From: Pleurotus djamor
Lineage: Eukaryota > Basidiomycota > Agaricomycetes > Agaricales > Pleurotaceae
Assembly: GCA_029747585.1 (NCBI GenBank)
Contig: JAPEVF010000255.1
Coordinates: 1 to 58,427 of the forward strand
Length of the DNA stretch: 58,427 nucleotides
Reading direction: 5' to 3'
Of the stretch, positions 9,596 to 23,594 are shown in pieces. Both the position numbers and the translations under genes were made by a program. The notes under the pieces are model-generated. The model was not told the origin of the DNA, did not search any database, and saw only the letters and a program-made list of their open reading frames with translations. Numbering within the stretch: position 1 is the first letter of the stretch; each line of letters starts with the position of its first letter.

Positions 9596-12500
9596 GGGGA
9601 TGGACGTCAATCAGGTTCAAGCGGGAAAATTAGTAATGTACACACAGGTTGACTGAGAAAAAGACACCGCCAACCTTGTTGGGATTTAATATTTAATCTC
9701 CACTGAGATCTTCGGAAGTACCAAGTTGACAGTTCATCGTTTTTGTTGACGGCTGCAAAATCATCCAAGAAAGAAGGAGCTCTCTATTTCGTAAATCGAG
9801 TATCTCCGAGACAATCGCACCACCAGGCGAACTGAAGAAATGTCAAAATTCGACTCATCACATCGCGTTGCGAGGAATAATGCCCAGTCGATGAACAACC
9901 TTCTTTTGGTCGGTGCTATTTTGCCCGCTCGCGCGTCGAGATTTTGCTAGGTAGGGTTGAGAGTACGAACGCGCGGGCTGCATTCCATTCTGATTTTCCG
10001 TAGCATGGGTAGTTAAAACCCCTCGAATCCTGGCATGAAATCGGGTCTTCGGTGAGAATGGAATCCGGATTGCACAGGACACAACAATACGTACTTGGGA
10101 GAGTCACCAATGCTGATTCCAGCTCCAGCTCTGCTGAAAAGGCTGGGAGCCGCTCGTGACAATGGTGGGCCGTGGCTGGGTTAACGGTGCAACCTCACGG
10201 TCCTCACCATCGTTGATTGACGGCCGTGAATCCCTGGATTCTGTCGGAGGTCCTAACAGTGGGTGGGTTCGGGTCGGGCGGTTAGGCTACCCTGCGACGA
10301 GCCTACAACCTCTCCTACCATCAGTCAGAACATGAGGATACGACGATTGAACACGAAAATTGCGGGTGATGAACACCACCTCCTATTCCTTCACTCTCGG
10401 ACTTCAAGCTCCGAAGTTGGACAAGCATCCCTTGACGGCACGGTTGATACAACCTTCAGGTGACTATGAGGTGTAAGTGTGAGGAAAGCTCAACGGGAGA
10501 CGGCACCTGCGGGAATGAAGACTTAGCCCAGAGAACCCCTAATACAGGTCAACTGACCAAATCGCTAAACCTTAGCAGCGGCAACAATGTGTAAGCATGC
10601 AGATTTGAGATGATTAGCTGCATCGTTTTGGCTGGAACAGGTCGCGCAGCGAAATTGCAAAACTCGCTCATTGTGAGATTGGATGCTCTTTTTAACCTGC
10701 TTGAGCTGTAAAAACGCCGTGGTCTATCAAAACAGCTCTCGTCCTAGCCTATTATTGTATCATTATCCACCTTCGGTGGAGTTCATCGTATTGTCACTTC
10801 GAATCGCAACGCGCATGTAGCAGCGTTCACCTCGATTTAGGGAAGCCCATAAGCAGTGAGTGGTAAACGAAGTAACTGTAACGATGTGGTATCGAAGGTG
10901 GAAAGCATTGGAACGAGTACGTGCGAGAATCGATCTGATGGGTGGTCATAGAAGATAGATGGAACCAGCAAGGACCGCAACTGTTCATTCGCTCACGGTC
11001 TCGCGGACATGGGCAAGCATATTCATCATCTCTCCCCAGTCTGTGCTCGAGACCTAGACCATTTACGGAAGCGAAATCGTATGGTATGAAAGACGTTGGA
11101 CTGACGATAATATTAATACGCAGCTTCCATGATCGGTATGGTGTAGCGAAGAGAGTGTTCGAGCGAAGGGGATGGGATATACCATCCCTATGAATCGGAG
11201 GACTGCTTGACCTTGGGACATCGTACGATCGTGACGGCGACGCAAGGATCAAGTCCCACCGCCTCTATCTCGGAGCCTCCCACGAGGAGCTTGACTCGGA
11301 GAACATTCAAAGACTAGAAGTGCGTCCCGGGCGATGGATCACAAGCCATGAACGTAGCTTGGTAAGTGGACTATCCAAGGAGACGAAGATCATGTAGGCG
11401 CGATGCCGTTGTAAGCGCTGCCTTTCCCTGCTCGTTCTCCCTGCTCTTGAGAGCGTCGTCGTGGAGACGACATCCCCAAGCAAAGTCCGTACCAGTCCAT
11501 ACACAGCCTCTGTCCATGACCACGACCTCTAACCCATTGGTCGCGTCTTCGAAAAGAGGGACATGAAGACGGCACGGCGGAAGAGAGAAGGCTGACGTTG
11601 AGGGTTGAGGGGTATTCGAGAGGACGGACGAGAAGGAGCGCTCTGTATGCGAAGCCGATGACTGAGACCATCTCCGAGATTGGCATCTCCCTGTTTCCTA
11701 CTCCTCACTCCTTCACCTAGCCTGCTTCAATACGATGACCAACACAGTTCCACATCCCCGGATCCTTGAGCCCAAGGACATGGGAATATAGCAACCACGG
11801 CACTGAAGCATAGGCAGCTTGGTCGAGACAAGCCACACGATCGCCAACAGGGTAAGGGGGAGCTGCTGGAGCTGCTCGGGTTGTTATCCAGCGTGCTTGA
11901 GGTCGTACAGGTGTGTTCATAGGGGAAAGCGGCGACGAACGGGAAACTGAAAGGTATGGGGGTCAAATGAGAATGGTACGATCGTCTTCGCGGCAACGCC
12001 TAATTGACGGACTGGGGTTGACTGAACCCGCAAAATATGTGCATGATTTTGCTGTGATTTTGTCGCCTTGCTGCTTGTCAAGCTCGATGCCTTTCATACT
12101 GAGCATCGAAGGAGTGAATGTAAAAATGAGGAGGTACGCGCGCATACAGAGGATATGGATGTGGTCGATATTAGATATCAGAGGATGGTGGTCTGGATGG
12201 AGGGGGGCAAGCTCGAAGAGAGTCAAACCGTATGATCGAGCCGAAAGGAGAAACAATGTACTCGTGACACACCCCTCGCGGTGAACAGGGGGCACACCCA
12301 AAAAACTCGGTTGCGCCAAAGCGCACGTCTGGAAGACAGTCGAAGTCAATAAGATCCCATTCCCATTTTTTCTCAGGGATTGGCCAGAAGCCGCTCTCCC
12401 ATAAGATCCCTCGCACGACTCGATGCCTCTACCTCCTCAATCAGGGAAAGAAACGACAACCATCAAGAGAAGTACCGCCGTACGGTCAATCTTGGGTCTT

Positions 12501-15500
12501 TTTTGATCAATCCTGCGTCTCTCAATCCAAGATAAAAGCTCCCATCTCTTTTTGCCCTCGTCGCTGGTGGTAATGCTCACTGTTCGACTGCCAGGGAAGT
12601 TGTACTTATGTAAAGTTAACATCGGGTTACCGCCACTCACGCCACTGGCCAGATGTCTTTTCACAGTTAGACTTCGAGACATCTCAATTCCACGCATTCC
12701 GTGACAGGTGTCCCCAGCAAATTACAAAGCATCTGGCGCCATGCCAGCGACGCATCTCGGGAAGTACATAAGTACGGTATCAAAGTGTGTTTTTTCGTTC
12801 ACGTATTTTAACGCCGTTTCGTCTCCCTTTTGCCCCCAGTCAACGATTCTCTACAAAGCGCGCACGATTTCCTCACGCCGCAACCCACTCCACACGCATG
12901 ATATGTACCCCCACAGCGTCTTGGACGTTGCTTTTCTCATGAAATAAGGGTACACCCCTGTTCCTGAACAGGGAGGAGTCGCAAAAGTCCTCTGGAACCA
13001 CCATGCAGGGCCCTCGGATGCAAAGTCGTAAGAGAATACACCACGTCCAACTTCCCTATTCTCAGTCACCCAGGTCGAGTAGACAAATGACGGAACATCG
13101 ACGCCCTATACCCTAGGAAGCTATGTCAAGCAGAAGAACCCGACTGTGACGGTGTCATGTTTTTGCCCACGTATACAGGACCATACTCTGCGTGAGATCT
13201 TGCCACCAATTTTTTCACCGTGCCATCAGACGGTTCCTCCGAGTGTTACAGACCTTACCGCGCCTCACACTGCACGGTTCATATGACTCTTCAGCTCTAC
13301 ACAGATGCAGAACTACGCACCAATCCCCCGAGCCTACATCCATCCAGGCAGCACCACCGGGAGCCCTCACTCATTCACCCTTTACAGATGACACTCTTGA
13401 GCGTCGCAACGCGCCGTCATTCAGACGTCACCTTCTCGAAGACTGGGGGCATCTACGTATGACGCGGTCGCGGAGTCATCTTCATAGGAATTATGACAAA
13501 CTGATACAATCCATGAATAAACTGTCGTGACTCGTGTAGAGTACTTCCCCGACCGAAGTAGTCTCATGAACGTCAACTTCGGCGACGATCCACCGTTGCT
13601 CTCTAAATGAAAACCCATCAAAAGCTTCAGTAAATGTGCACGACAGGTCTGTCGACCAAATGGTAGAACACGTCTCTCCCAGACGTTTTGCAGAGAACCC
13701 TCTCTGGCGTCCCGAAGACGTTGTTTTTTCTAGCCTGTCTTTCCATCCAAGCAGCACCGTCAGTTCAACGCTGACGATGACGTACTCCAGAGCATATCTC
13801 AACGTCCCTTGTTTCTCGTTTCTCGCCACGATCAATCTCCGTTCCCCCGTTCCTAGATGTAACACGCACCAAGTGAATTCGCCAGATCACAACACTTATC
13901 CGTTGGGTAGCAAACACTAACAAGGACGTTTGCCCACCTTGACCAAAAACCGCTCCATCTTTTTCCCTGTCACTCTTGTAACTCACGATCAGTACCTGTT
14001 GTACTTAGGAACTTCAGTATCGTCGCCTAGAGAGTGGAGACAGGTCAACCCACCAAATAACCGGAGTCGAGGAGTGGCACTCAACGCACCCCTCTAAGTG
14101 ATGTTTGATAGCTGGCATCTGNTTTTTTATGGCATGTCATGTACTCGACTGATTCACATTTATATTCACCGTTAGATCACAGATACGTGTCGCACAAGTT
14201 TGAGACCCACCTTATCCTCTGGTTGGTAAGGGCCTGCTCTACCCCTCCGCCCGGTCAACCCGCCAAATCACAGAACTTCATCCACCCACCCGAGCCGAGT
14301 GGGAGTCCACCAGCTGGGTTAATAAAAACCATGTCTGACTTTTGCACTCTGGTCTCCCCGTTTCGCTCCCATAAAATAGTCTCTAATATACACTTTCACT
14401 TTCGATGACGCAGAAACTATGCCTAAGTAAGTGAGCAAGTACAGCGAACGGCGAAATCCATCCAGCGCGGTGGTGCTCCCCTTGCAAATCCGACTACATA
14501 CTTGGATACATCTTCAAAGCTTCACAGGTCAAATAGCCAAATTACAACTACTGAACACTCGGCTCAGGACACACCGGGGAGCGTCTGGACCATAACGAAA
14601 ACAAAGTGTCCTTTTTGCGGTTCTGGCGAGGTTGGAGCGTTTTCCTTGTTGGCAAGGGATGGCGATGATGCTATCCATCGCTGACAATGGTGGTATGGCG
14701 TTATGATGGAATGCAGGACTTGGTAGCTACTCGTAAGCTCTCGCCGCTACCAGCCAGTTTGAGTTCGTCATAGGTGGGTACGGTCCGTAGGTACATGATG
14801 GTTTATAGTGTCCGTGTCCACGGTCGTACTCAAGAGTATCAATACCTACGTAAACATGGAGGACGGCGAAAAGTATCAGAGGTAACTAAGTCCAATACGC
14901 TTCCCCACCGCCGACGTACATCAGGTACAACATCAAAACGAGCAAGGTCAGAGGAATAGCGGGCAAGCGGGTGAAGTCCAAGCAATTGAATAAGCCGAGC
15001 ATGTGAACGACGCTTTTGTTGCGACTGGGCACGGGGAGTATCCTGGCTCTCCTCCATCTCCTTCTCCTTGTATCCACGAACGATAGAGTATACTGGCCAC
15101 AGACGTCCGTGATCTACCCAAGTCCTTGTCCACCATAACCAGCTCTACCCTCCGCAATTCAGCAAACAAGCCTGCGGAATTGGGTACTGGAAGCAACAGT
15201 AACCAAGCTCAGCGTTGGGGAGCTCGATAGCAAAGCGTCCGTGGTGGAGTCGAAGGATTCGGAGGAGGTCATATTTGAATGGATCCTCAGGCTAGAGACG
15301 ACCACTCTTTAGAAGGTGCGCCATCGTCCTATCAACCGACTGAAACCGACCCTGACTCCCTGGTACTGAAGACAGGATGAGTTTACAGCGGAAAACCTGG
15401 GGTTGTGGATGGATATGTGACGAGGAACTGGTGGTCTGGCAGGTACGCTTTCCTTCCTCGGCCGTGCATCATGACATCATGACTACAAACGAGATCTCTC

Positions 15501-18500
15501 GCGTTGATCTCCACCACTAGCTCGCAATTACGGGTATGGAAACAGCCCGCTAGCAGCAGCAAGTCATGTCCGTGGCCTCCATGCTTCGCCGAACGGACGT
15601 TTGGAGAGGTCCGAGCGAAAACGACGACAGCGCCGAGTGGTTGGAGGTGGAGGTGCAGCTGAGGTGCGGATTGCAAAATGGATGTGTACAAGGAGGTGTT
15701 GTGGCAGCTCCTGGTTGAGACGAAGACAAGAAGGAAGCTGCATGCGCTGTTGGAAAGGGCATGGAGCCGTGTACCGTCCGCTTCTATCGCCTATCCTCCC
15801 TCTCCTGAACCTACTCCTCCATCACCGATGAAGGATGTGAAGAGAGCTAAAACGTCCGAAGACCATATCCACCGCCGGCTGAGAATGCCCGCCCCCCATC
15901 GATAACCATATCCTCCGTGTTCCATCTGGCGGCTGGTCGGCTGAGTCCAAGTGAAAACGATAACGATGATAACATCGAGCTGTCGACGCTACGGACGAGG
16001 GCTGCGTGAGAGGCAAAGCCAGTTTATGGAGAAAGCTGATGGCTGCCGTTTGGAGGAAGCATGGGGAGGTAGGACATGCGAGGATGGATGAGCTGCTGAA
16101 AGATAGGTATGGGTCGTTCTTCCACTCGTTTCCCGGCCTCCCACCCGGCCGTGAACAGATGGACAACGATCCAATCCAAGGTACATGGTATTGAGACAAT
16201 GCGCCGAACACGATCAATCGTCCGTAGGGTAGCGAATAGGTGTTCAGCGGGACTAGCGCGACGAGGGTGCCGAGAAACTGTAGACAGGATTGGGGGCCGT
16301 CCGACGAGGAGGGGTTATAATACGTATGGTGCTCCCTGGATTGGCCCCAAGGAGCACTGAGGTCGATTCAAGGGATGAGCGTACGCTTCGTCCTGCTCCA
16401 ATCAATCGGCAGGTGAGGGGCGTCCATCGAATTGGCTCCAGGTAAGGAGTACTCGGTGGCACCTTGAATGGTGAACTGCAGTAGGAGGCGATGAGTTGGA
16501 TCGTCAAAAGGAAACATGGAGAAAACACACATTATCTATCTTCTCAGCGGTAGGTACCCATCTTTGACTAGGAACGAGAACCCCCTTCTCGTTGGACTTG
16601 AGACCATCGATTGGTTCGTTTGCGAAAGTGATGACAACTTGACGGGTCTGCGGCGATATATTCCCCAGCCCGATCTTGAATTGGGTCTCTCGGGTAAAGA
16701 ACGCTTGAGTGTCCATCGTAAAACCTGTTCTACACTCAAATTTGCATGAAAGTAGTCTTGGCTAGACGTGTGGGGAGTATGTGGGTTCAAGGTACTTGTG
16801 TCTAGTATAAGAAATCGTAGAGAGAAGAGACGAAGGACAAAGGAAACGCACATGTTCGAATGTACGGCCCCAGAACCGGAAAACCGACACCCTAACACAT
16901 CCCCCAGCGCTGCCCCAAATTTTCCACTCGATGCTAGTCCTTCCAAGCATGTACGCAGCCGTGGAGACCTGGATTGTCAAGCCTATCAATTCAGTATCTC
17001 ATAAAAGCTACAGGAAAGTGAAAACGCACCTTTTCGGCCCCGTCGTGAGATATGTATGTAGCATCCATCTTGGAGCGTACAAGCCCTTGTCCGGTGTTCG
17101 CCTCAATGTTCGTTCATGGAATGTATGCGCACGATGCCCCAAAGCCACAGGTCTGAACGGCAGGTTACTGTAAAGATCCGGAATGGATCAGTCTTGGAGA
17201 ACGAAAAGAAGGACAACAAAACCTTACGCACATCGTTGAGAGCAACTCTACGCATACAGCCTTCGAGCTCCGAATAGCCCTTGACCGCGAAGCTCTTGTG
17301 AACCGGTCAAAAACCGGTCGGATAGTTTGGGCTAAAAATGAAAACCTATTGCAAGGTCTGAATTGCGTCGCGAATGACGAAAGAACGTACAAGGGTGAGC
17401 TGTAGAGATTGAAGCATACGGCGTATTTTCGATTTCTTGGACCAGGAAAAGTTAGTCGAACGAAGAACCATAGAAGACGGTCGTGGTGGCCGCGTCAAAC
17501 CGAAAACGATGACGCGTCGATCACTCGATTTGGACGGCCCCTATGCATCCCAGGGGGCTTGGACGAAACAAGCGATCTCAGTGCGAGGCTTGCGAGACAC
17601 ACAAAAGTAGGGTAAACGCTCTCGGTCTTCTTCGCCTTTTCCTTTTGTGTTTTGTTTGTTCCCTCTTCCCCACACCCATGACCCTCGTGAATCGGCATGA
17701 CACCTCGCTCTGCTATCACCCCTTCTCTCCTGAGTCCTTCATATCCCAATTGTACATGCTAGGTGGAATGAGAAAATTACTCAACCTCGCCCTCACTTCG
17801 GATTGAAAGACAATCTTCGGTGAGTTGGAGGAAGTACTTTTTTTTTTGGTCAGTTCCTCATCGCGGTTTCTAGAATATTTCGCACGTCCAAATTTTGGCT
17901 CCTCGAGTTTCTTAAATCTTACTATGAACACGGAGAATAACTAGTGACTCTATAGGACAAAATATACAGAACGACGCTGCGTTGAGGCGAGTCCTAAACG
18001 GAACCTCCATGACACAGGTCTCGTGAGCGAATCGCAAAACCCATTCAATCACGTAACGCCGCCATTGCCGCAACGTAATGTAGGTATTCACGATTCTCTT
18101 TTTCGCAGCTCATGCCTTTCTGCGCCTTTACTTCGTTTCCAGTACTTTCAAGTGACCACTCTGAGGTTGTACCACGCACCACGAATCTCAAAGTCATCGA
18201 ACAAGCTCAAGTCCTCCTCAGCTCAATTCACGCCTACGGAACGTCGTGCTGAGAGACTTTGATACCCCTCGAATCAAGCAAGCCCACCGGCATAACAAGT
18301 CAGGTGGGCAAATTACAAGATAACACTCCTTCTCATCAACTTAGAAGGGAGGCGTTTGCAGGAGGACGTAGATGTAATTGGACCCACTTTTTGCACCCCC
18401 TCGCCTCGCAAACCTACACTCACTGAGTGCGCCATTGCAAACCTCTATCACAGGTCTGGCTTCCCGATTCTTCAACGCCCTAGCCTCTGGACGGTGCTTG

Positions 18501-21140
18501 AAAAGCAATGTGAGTATGGGAACAGACTTCCTGACTCGGGATCGAGGCCTGAAGTCCAGGTTCTCCTTGATTTCTCAATGATTTCTTCCTCTTCGGTCCC
18601 TACCTCAAGTTGACCTCAGCTGGGTCGGTGCGCGGCTTATCTGGTGGATACGTCGAAATGTGATCAACAGTTCGTGAGCTTCCTCATTTTTCCGCCAGCC
18701 CAGCGATTCAATAAAGTAACAGAATAGAGTAAGTATGCTCCCCATATCCAGTATCCGCGAGTCACAGCCGCCCTCGTACGCTGCTCCCAGGTTGTACAAC
18801 CAAAGTTTCCGGAAACGATCAGTTGGGTTGGTATGAAACACCATTAACTTGTACCGCCTGGGTACAGCTTCAGTGATTTTTCCTTCAGTTGCGCACGAGA
18901 CGCCGTGAGCACGATAATCGATGTTTCCCGTTGGTCAGTATTTTGTCGAGTTGACCTCGACGGTCGACTGTGGAGGTGATCCCCTCGAATCTGGAGCTGG
19001 CGTCCACGCTGTTGAGGACCATGTAACTCATGAAAGTCATGGGAAAGAGATGATTTTGCTGGTACGTCGCCGTTCATACCGCATGCGTCAAAAAGGTGGC
19101 TTTGTGCTCTAGGGTGCGAATAGAAAACCCAAACAAAATGAACGGATCCACCTCCCGTACCGTGCTCGGTGTCTGACTGGTCACCGAAAGTAATCATCCA
19201 CTCCCATTCATGTTAAAGATACCGCAAGCGTTAACGTTTGTTGAGGGGATGATAAAGAGGAGGGTGGTACGGAAAGACGGGATTCTGCGTCGCTCTGCCT
19301 CCCTTTCTCAAAATTCGACCGTTTTTCGAAGTTCCATCTTTCGCTATTCCAAAGCCCTATCAAAGCCGCTTCGCCTCCGACACCTTGATCAGCCTCTACA
19401 ATTGATATACGCACTAGACTCGGTGCTATCGGCTGCTAGTAAATGGGAAATGGGGTACTCAAACGCAGAATATCCTCACAGTTCAGTCGTTCACTCATAT
19501 GAAAATGTCACATTGTTCATGCCGATCCTGAGTGAGGTCTGCTCTCGTTCGTCACTTAGTCACCGGGTTTTAGTGAGGAAACCCATATCAGGTCCCCGAT
19601 CAAGCTCTGAAAAGTCGGCTGTGTCCTGGGTAAGATGGAGCCAATGAAAATCGTCCGGAAAGACGAGCACCGGGCTAACGGAGGTCATACTTTGGGCTTC
19701 TACTTTGTGGCAAGGTCTATTCACAAGGGTACGAGGCCTTCTAATGAGAAACTCACGTACTCTATGGTGACCCAGGATAGGCATGGAGCGAATCAAGCGG
19801 CGACACACCGATAAAGGCGACGACGTAACGTCTCTAAATATACAGCATATCAAATGAACGAAGCACAATATCATCATCATGAAGCGTTAAAAATGACCAT
19901 GTGAGCGCGGTGAACTTGCGTTTTGTCCATACTCATTTATTGTCGATGCAATTGTGCTAATGTTAGATACAGAATTGGCCTTGGCTGTGAGAGACCGCGT
20001 CGCAATAACTCAGGCTCACAGTCCATGCCAGACATACCCGTGATCACATCACTCGGCTATGGGGATGTCTATGAATAACTGAGCCAGTGACTGGTCAGCG
20101 ACCTGTCATGTTTCCATCTCCGGTATTTCAAGTAGACTCCACCACTCACNGACTTCTGCCCACGGAGAAAGTCCAGATGGAGAATTTGTGTCCAGGACAA
20201 GACAGCCTCTCGTTTCTTCCCGCTTGAAGGTAGTTATTCAACGCTTCTCAGGTCTTCAATTCTCACTCATCGATAGCCTAAAATCTGTCGCATCATATCG
20301 CGAGTTTTCCTTGAACTTTACCGAAGGTCAAGCCAACTATGTTGAACCCCAGGATTTTGTGGGCAATGGGATAGGCCAAATACCGAGCCATCGACATCAT
20401 CATGGCGTCTTTCAGATTTCTGACCGGCATGATGACCACACTGATGTCTCGGCGGTTAGGTGAGATTTCATGTTCCCTCAGCACTTGATCACAGCCTGTA
20501 TAATCGGCGTGAGATGCCATCAATTACCATCCATCACATTCAAAATTTCCTGGTGCCCACCCGTTCTCACTCCTACGACAGCTCAGTCAACACCACCTCC
20601 ACACGCCTTCAAAGACTACGATTCAACGATGACGAAGCTTTGCACACGATGTCCCTTAACGACGCGCGGTCAAGGTGGTCATCATGGAACGGCGAAGTCG
20701 TTAGTGCGCTGATATCAACCTATTTCCTCGAGCAAACCCGAATTTCCTAACGCAACTTGCGTTAACAGATCAATCCTTGCTCCCTTGGTAAGACTTGGCG
20801 CAGTCCTGGAAGGAACTGATGCTGCGATCTCCAAGTGCACTCTCGCGCCGTTTTATACCCCACTGAATGCAATAGGTTACGTTCTCTGAACCCTTTAGCA
20901 ACGTCAAGCTGTATCAAGCACCGACCAACTGGCGCGGGGCAGCTCCAAATGCCACCTCACGTCCAAAATCCGTAGGTGGCGACTCGTCCTATTGGTAACT
21001 TGAGATACGCAACTGATACTTTCGGCTTCTACATGGCCCTTGAAAGACTGTGTGGCTTTGGGTGTAGGCTCTGATGTACAGTACACGCGAGTTCACGAAC
21101 TCCACGGTACCCTAGCTCTCAAATACAAGTGGTAAGAACA
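9596..21140. other. 11.5 kb without an intact gene; degraded repeat region, motif copies on the minus strand
   Basis: I found no frame longer than about 145 codons with recognisable family features and no credible exon chain. What stands out is a set of copies of the bipartite motif in its inverse form (CAGGT-N8-CAAAT), listed separately. Single N bases sit at 14122 (beside a T run) and 20150. The region may be the mirror-oriented remnant of the repeat array to the right of the P450; I could not align longer units by eye. Confidence 0.5.
10545..14542 (-). repeat. Cluster of bipartite motif ATTTG-N8-ACCTG, minus orientation
   Basis: Exact copies, read on the minus strand, lie at 10545-10562, 12705-12722, 13071-13088, 13644-13661, 14041-14058 and 14525-14542. 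One-mismatch copies are at 10638-10655 (ATTTC) and 14251-14268 (ACCGG). The preferred spacer is GTCAGTTG or a relative. Shorter or looser relatives occur near 9647, 17150 and 18300. No copy in this stretch has the plus orientation. Confidence 0.8.
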
Positions 21141-23456
21141 TCATGAATCCAGGATTAACTTCCTCGCCTCTTCGGAACGTGGCTTGATGTCACATTTGAA
21201 GGACTTGACTCCCCTATATTAAATTAATTCAGCTCGCGGTGCGAATGAGATGAGAAACTAGTCGGAAAGGGAATGCGAAGAGACGAAGAGGGAGGGAGGA
21301 GAGGAAAGAAAACGTACGTGATGAAACTTGGCTGGACTTGCAAATCGGGTATAATTTCATTTCCATTGTCGTCTTTCGCTTTTCGAATGTTGAACACCGA
21401 AAGTGTCGAAGTCATCCACATCCACAGGGTGTCTTTGGCGTAAAACCGACCAGGACAGATCCTACAATATAAATCCAGTGTCCATGAGCCGTGGAATCGT
21501 TAAGGTCGAAGAGAAAGAGAGAAAGGGAACCGCGAACTCACCGTCGGCCGAAACCAAACGACATGTCGACGATATCTGCGAGCTTCATATCGAGATCGCC
21601 GTCTGGGGTAATGAATCGCTCCGGTCTGAATTCATCCGGGTTGGGGAACAGAGATTCGTCTCTGAAGATTGCCCTGGAGTTGATTGTTATTAGCTAAAGA
21701 TGAAGAAGAAGCTAGGACTGGTGGTGTTAGGAAACTCACCAGACATTCGCAAATATCACGCTTCCTTCAGGTAGGAAGTAACCGCGATAGGTGTCGCTAC
21801 TCGTGGAGAGATGAGGGTTTACTAAACGATGGGAAAACGCGGTTAGTTGAGAATAAGTTGAAGAATGGGGAACAAATGCGTGGTTCGACGTACACAATGG
21901 AATTACTGGTTTCCATCTAAAACACCGGGGAGGTCAGCTGTCGAGGAGGTGATGGAAAAGAAAGAGGTAGTCACCTGAGAATCTCCCACATAACCGCATG
22001 TGTGTACGGTAACACCGCCTGGTCTTCGAAGGTTGGTAATCTTAACCCAGCGAGAACGGTATCGAGCTCAATTTGCGCCTTTTTCTGTACTTCAGGGTAC
22101 ATAACCATCGCGCCATGAAGTTGATCAACGGCGGCGGCGTGGTATCAGCTCCTCCAGCCTACATGAAAGGAAATTCAGCTGGAGTTGAACAGATGAAGTG
22201 AGAACCATACATAAGCTGATGAAGCGACTTCCTTGAGAATTAATTGTTTTTCTGCATCTTCGAGCACGGTTTCGTCCCGAGCATACGCTCTCGTGATACT
22301 GGACGGAGGTGCTTCACCCTCTTCTTGAAGCTACCCATCGAACCAACCGTCAGAAAGGCAACGAGAGCTTCAAAGAGACGAGGAGTTGACTCACAATCCT
22401 CGTCCGTGACTGTTCATACGGCAGATCAATCATCTTCATCGTGTTTGTATATACGATCTGCGCGTAGTCCAAGAAGCCCGCTCCGGGGAACCATCTTGGT
22501 AGGTAACGCAGGATGGGGATGTTATCCACGAGGAACGTCCCCGGGATCGCAGCGTCATTAAGACGGTGCAGGACTTCGTCCGTAAGGACAATGAGTGGAT
22601 CGTCTTCAGGCTGGACCGTTACTCCGTAGGTAGCTTCAATGATCGATGACGCTGGTGAGCTTGATAGGAAGGAATTAGCTTTGTTGTCACAGATCTTGGG
22701 AAAATGAAAACGTCGAGACGTACTATCGGCAGTGATGTGGATAACGTTCAGGTTCTTTGAGTAAACTTCGAAGGAAGAGTCGAGCATGTTTGAGTTGCGA
22801 GCCCTGATGGTTGAACGAGTTACTAGGATGAAATTCTTGCCAGAACATCCGGCGGCGGATTCGCCATGCCTCTCCGTATTGCTTGAAGACGATGTTCCAT
22901 TCCCATCCCATCCTGTTTAAGAATAAAAAGAGGACGAAAAGAAGGGGAGCCATCAGCTTCGGTGCATGCATGAAGGAAAAGTGACGTACAGTTTGTTTAC
23001 GATCGTGCTTACTGGTCTGTGAGAGGGGGAGCGGATGATAAACGACTTGTATTGGATAGAGCACTACGTACCTGCTCGAAGTGAGAGCCGATCGTCGGTT
23101 CAATATCTCTTGAACGCTCTCGAGAGAACTCAAGACGATGATAGACGTCCCTAGGACATCGAGGTGGAGCACGTCGGTTCCTACATCGACCACGAAATCA
23201 TACAAAAAGGACATATCAGCGCTATTTCGAAGCAACGGAGCGAAAAGGGCTCACCAAACTCCTCCGCCCACTGGGCGTACTTGACCCATTGGTACTCAGT
23301 AGGAGCAACGAGTAAGTTCCCGATAATCGGGAGTTTCTTGGGTCCTGGAGGGAGTGATATCCCGTCTCCACGTAAACGCTTCTTCGCATTCCATCGAATT
23401 ACTGAAATGAGAACCGCAATAACCGAAGAGGCTACAAGTAGAGCGAGTTTAGGCAT
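21141..23456 (-). CDS. Cytochrome P450 monooxygenase, one-base frameshift in the I-helix
   Basis: Heme-thiolate monooxygenase, expected in the ER membrane with a reductase partner. Twelve minus-strand exons: 23456-23255, 23180-23072, 23016-22990, 22912-22724, 22659-22395, 22330-22211, 22158-21975, 21916-21894, 21821-21740, 21673-21542, 21461-21318, 21213-21141. Every junction is GT-AG and keeps phase; exons 3 and 8 are only 27 and 23 nt. The product is 516 residues if one base is supplied, a normal fungal P450 length. Landmarks: hydrophobic anchor about 4-20, proline hinge LPPGPKKLPIIGN, WxxxR-type C-helix WRIRRRMFWQEFHP, I-helix AGGADTT (305-311), ExxR as EILR (363-366), FRPERF (416-421), heme loop FGFGRRICPGR with Cys447. 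After T311 (near 22138) the frame breaks; one extra G in ACG-CCG restores AAAVDQLHG and all downstream motifs. It resembles basidiomycete P450s usually named O-methylsterigmatocystin oxidoreductase-like; substrate unknown. No neighbouring biosynthetic gene is visible. Confidence 0.95.
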
Positions 23457-23588
23457 ATCTGGGGGGTATTGAGTACAAAGAGGAAGTGGATCGAGAAGGG
23501 TTCACCGCCTCCGCACTCTGGGGCGCTTTTGAGTAAAGATAAATAAAGAACTCAGCGGTTCAAGTTGGACTTGAAGCGGTCCTTGGAG

Positions 23589-23594
23589 TATATA
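23589..23594 (-). promoter_or_regulatory. Candidate TATA box of the P450 gene
   Basis: TATATA within GGTATATACTCC on the minus strand, 133 bp upstream of the ATG at 23456. It is the only clean TATA-type site near the start; position suits a fungal core promoter with a roughly 100-nt leader. Unproven. Confidence 0.35.

Noticed and set aside
7599..9652. Two identical small proteins at 7.7 and 9.5 kb
   Set aside because: They are the same inverted-repeat arm read from both ends of one element.
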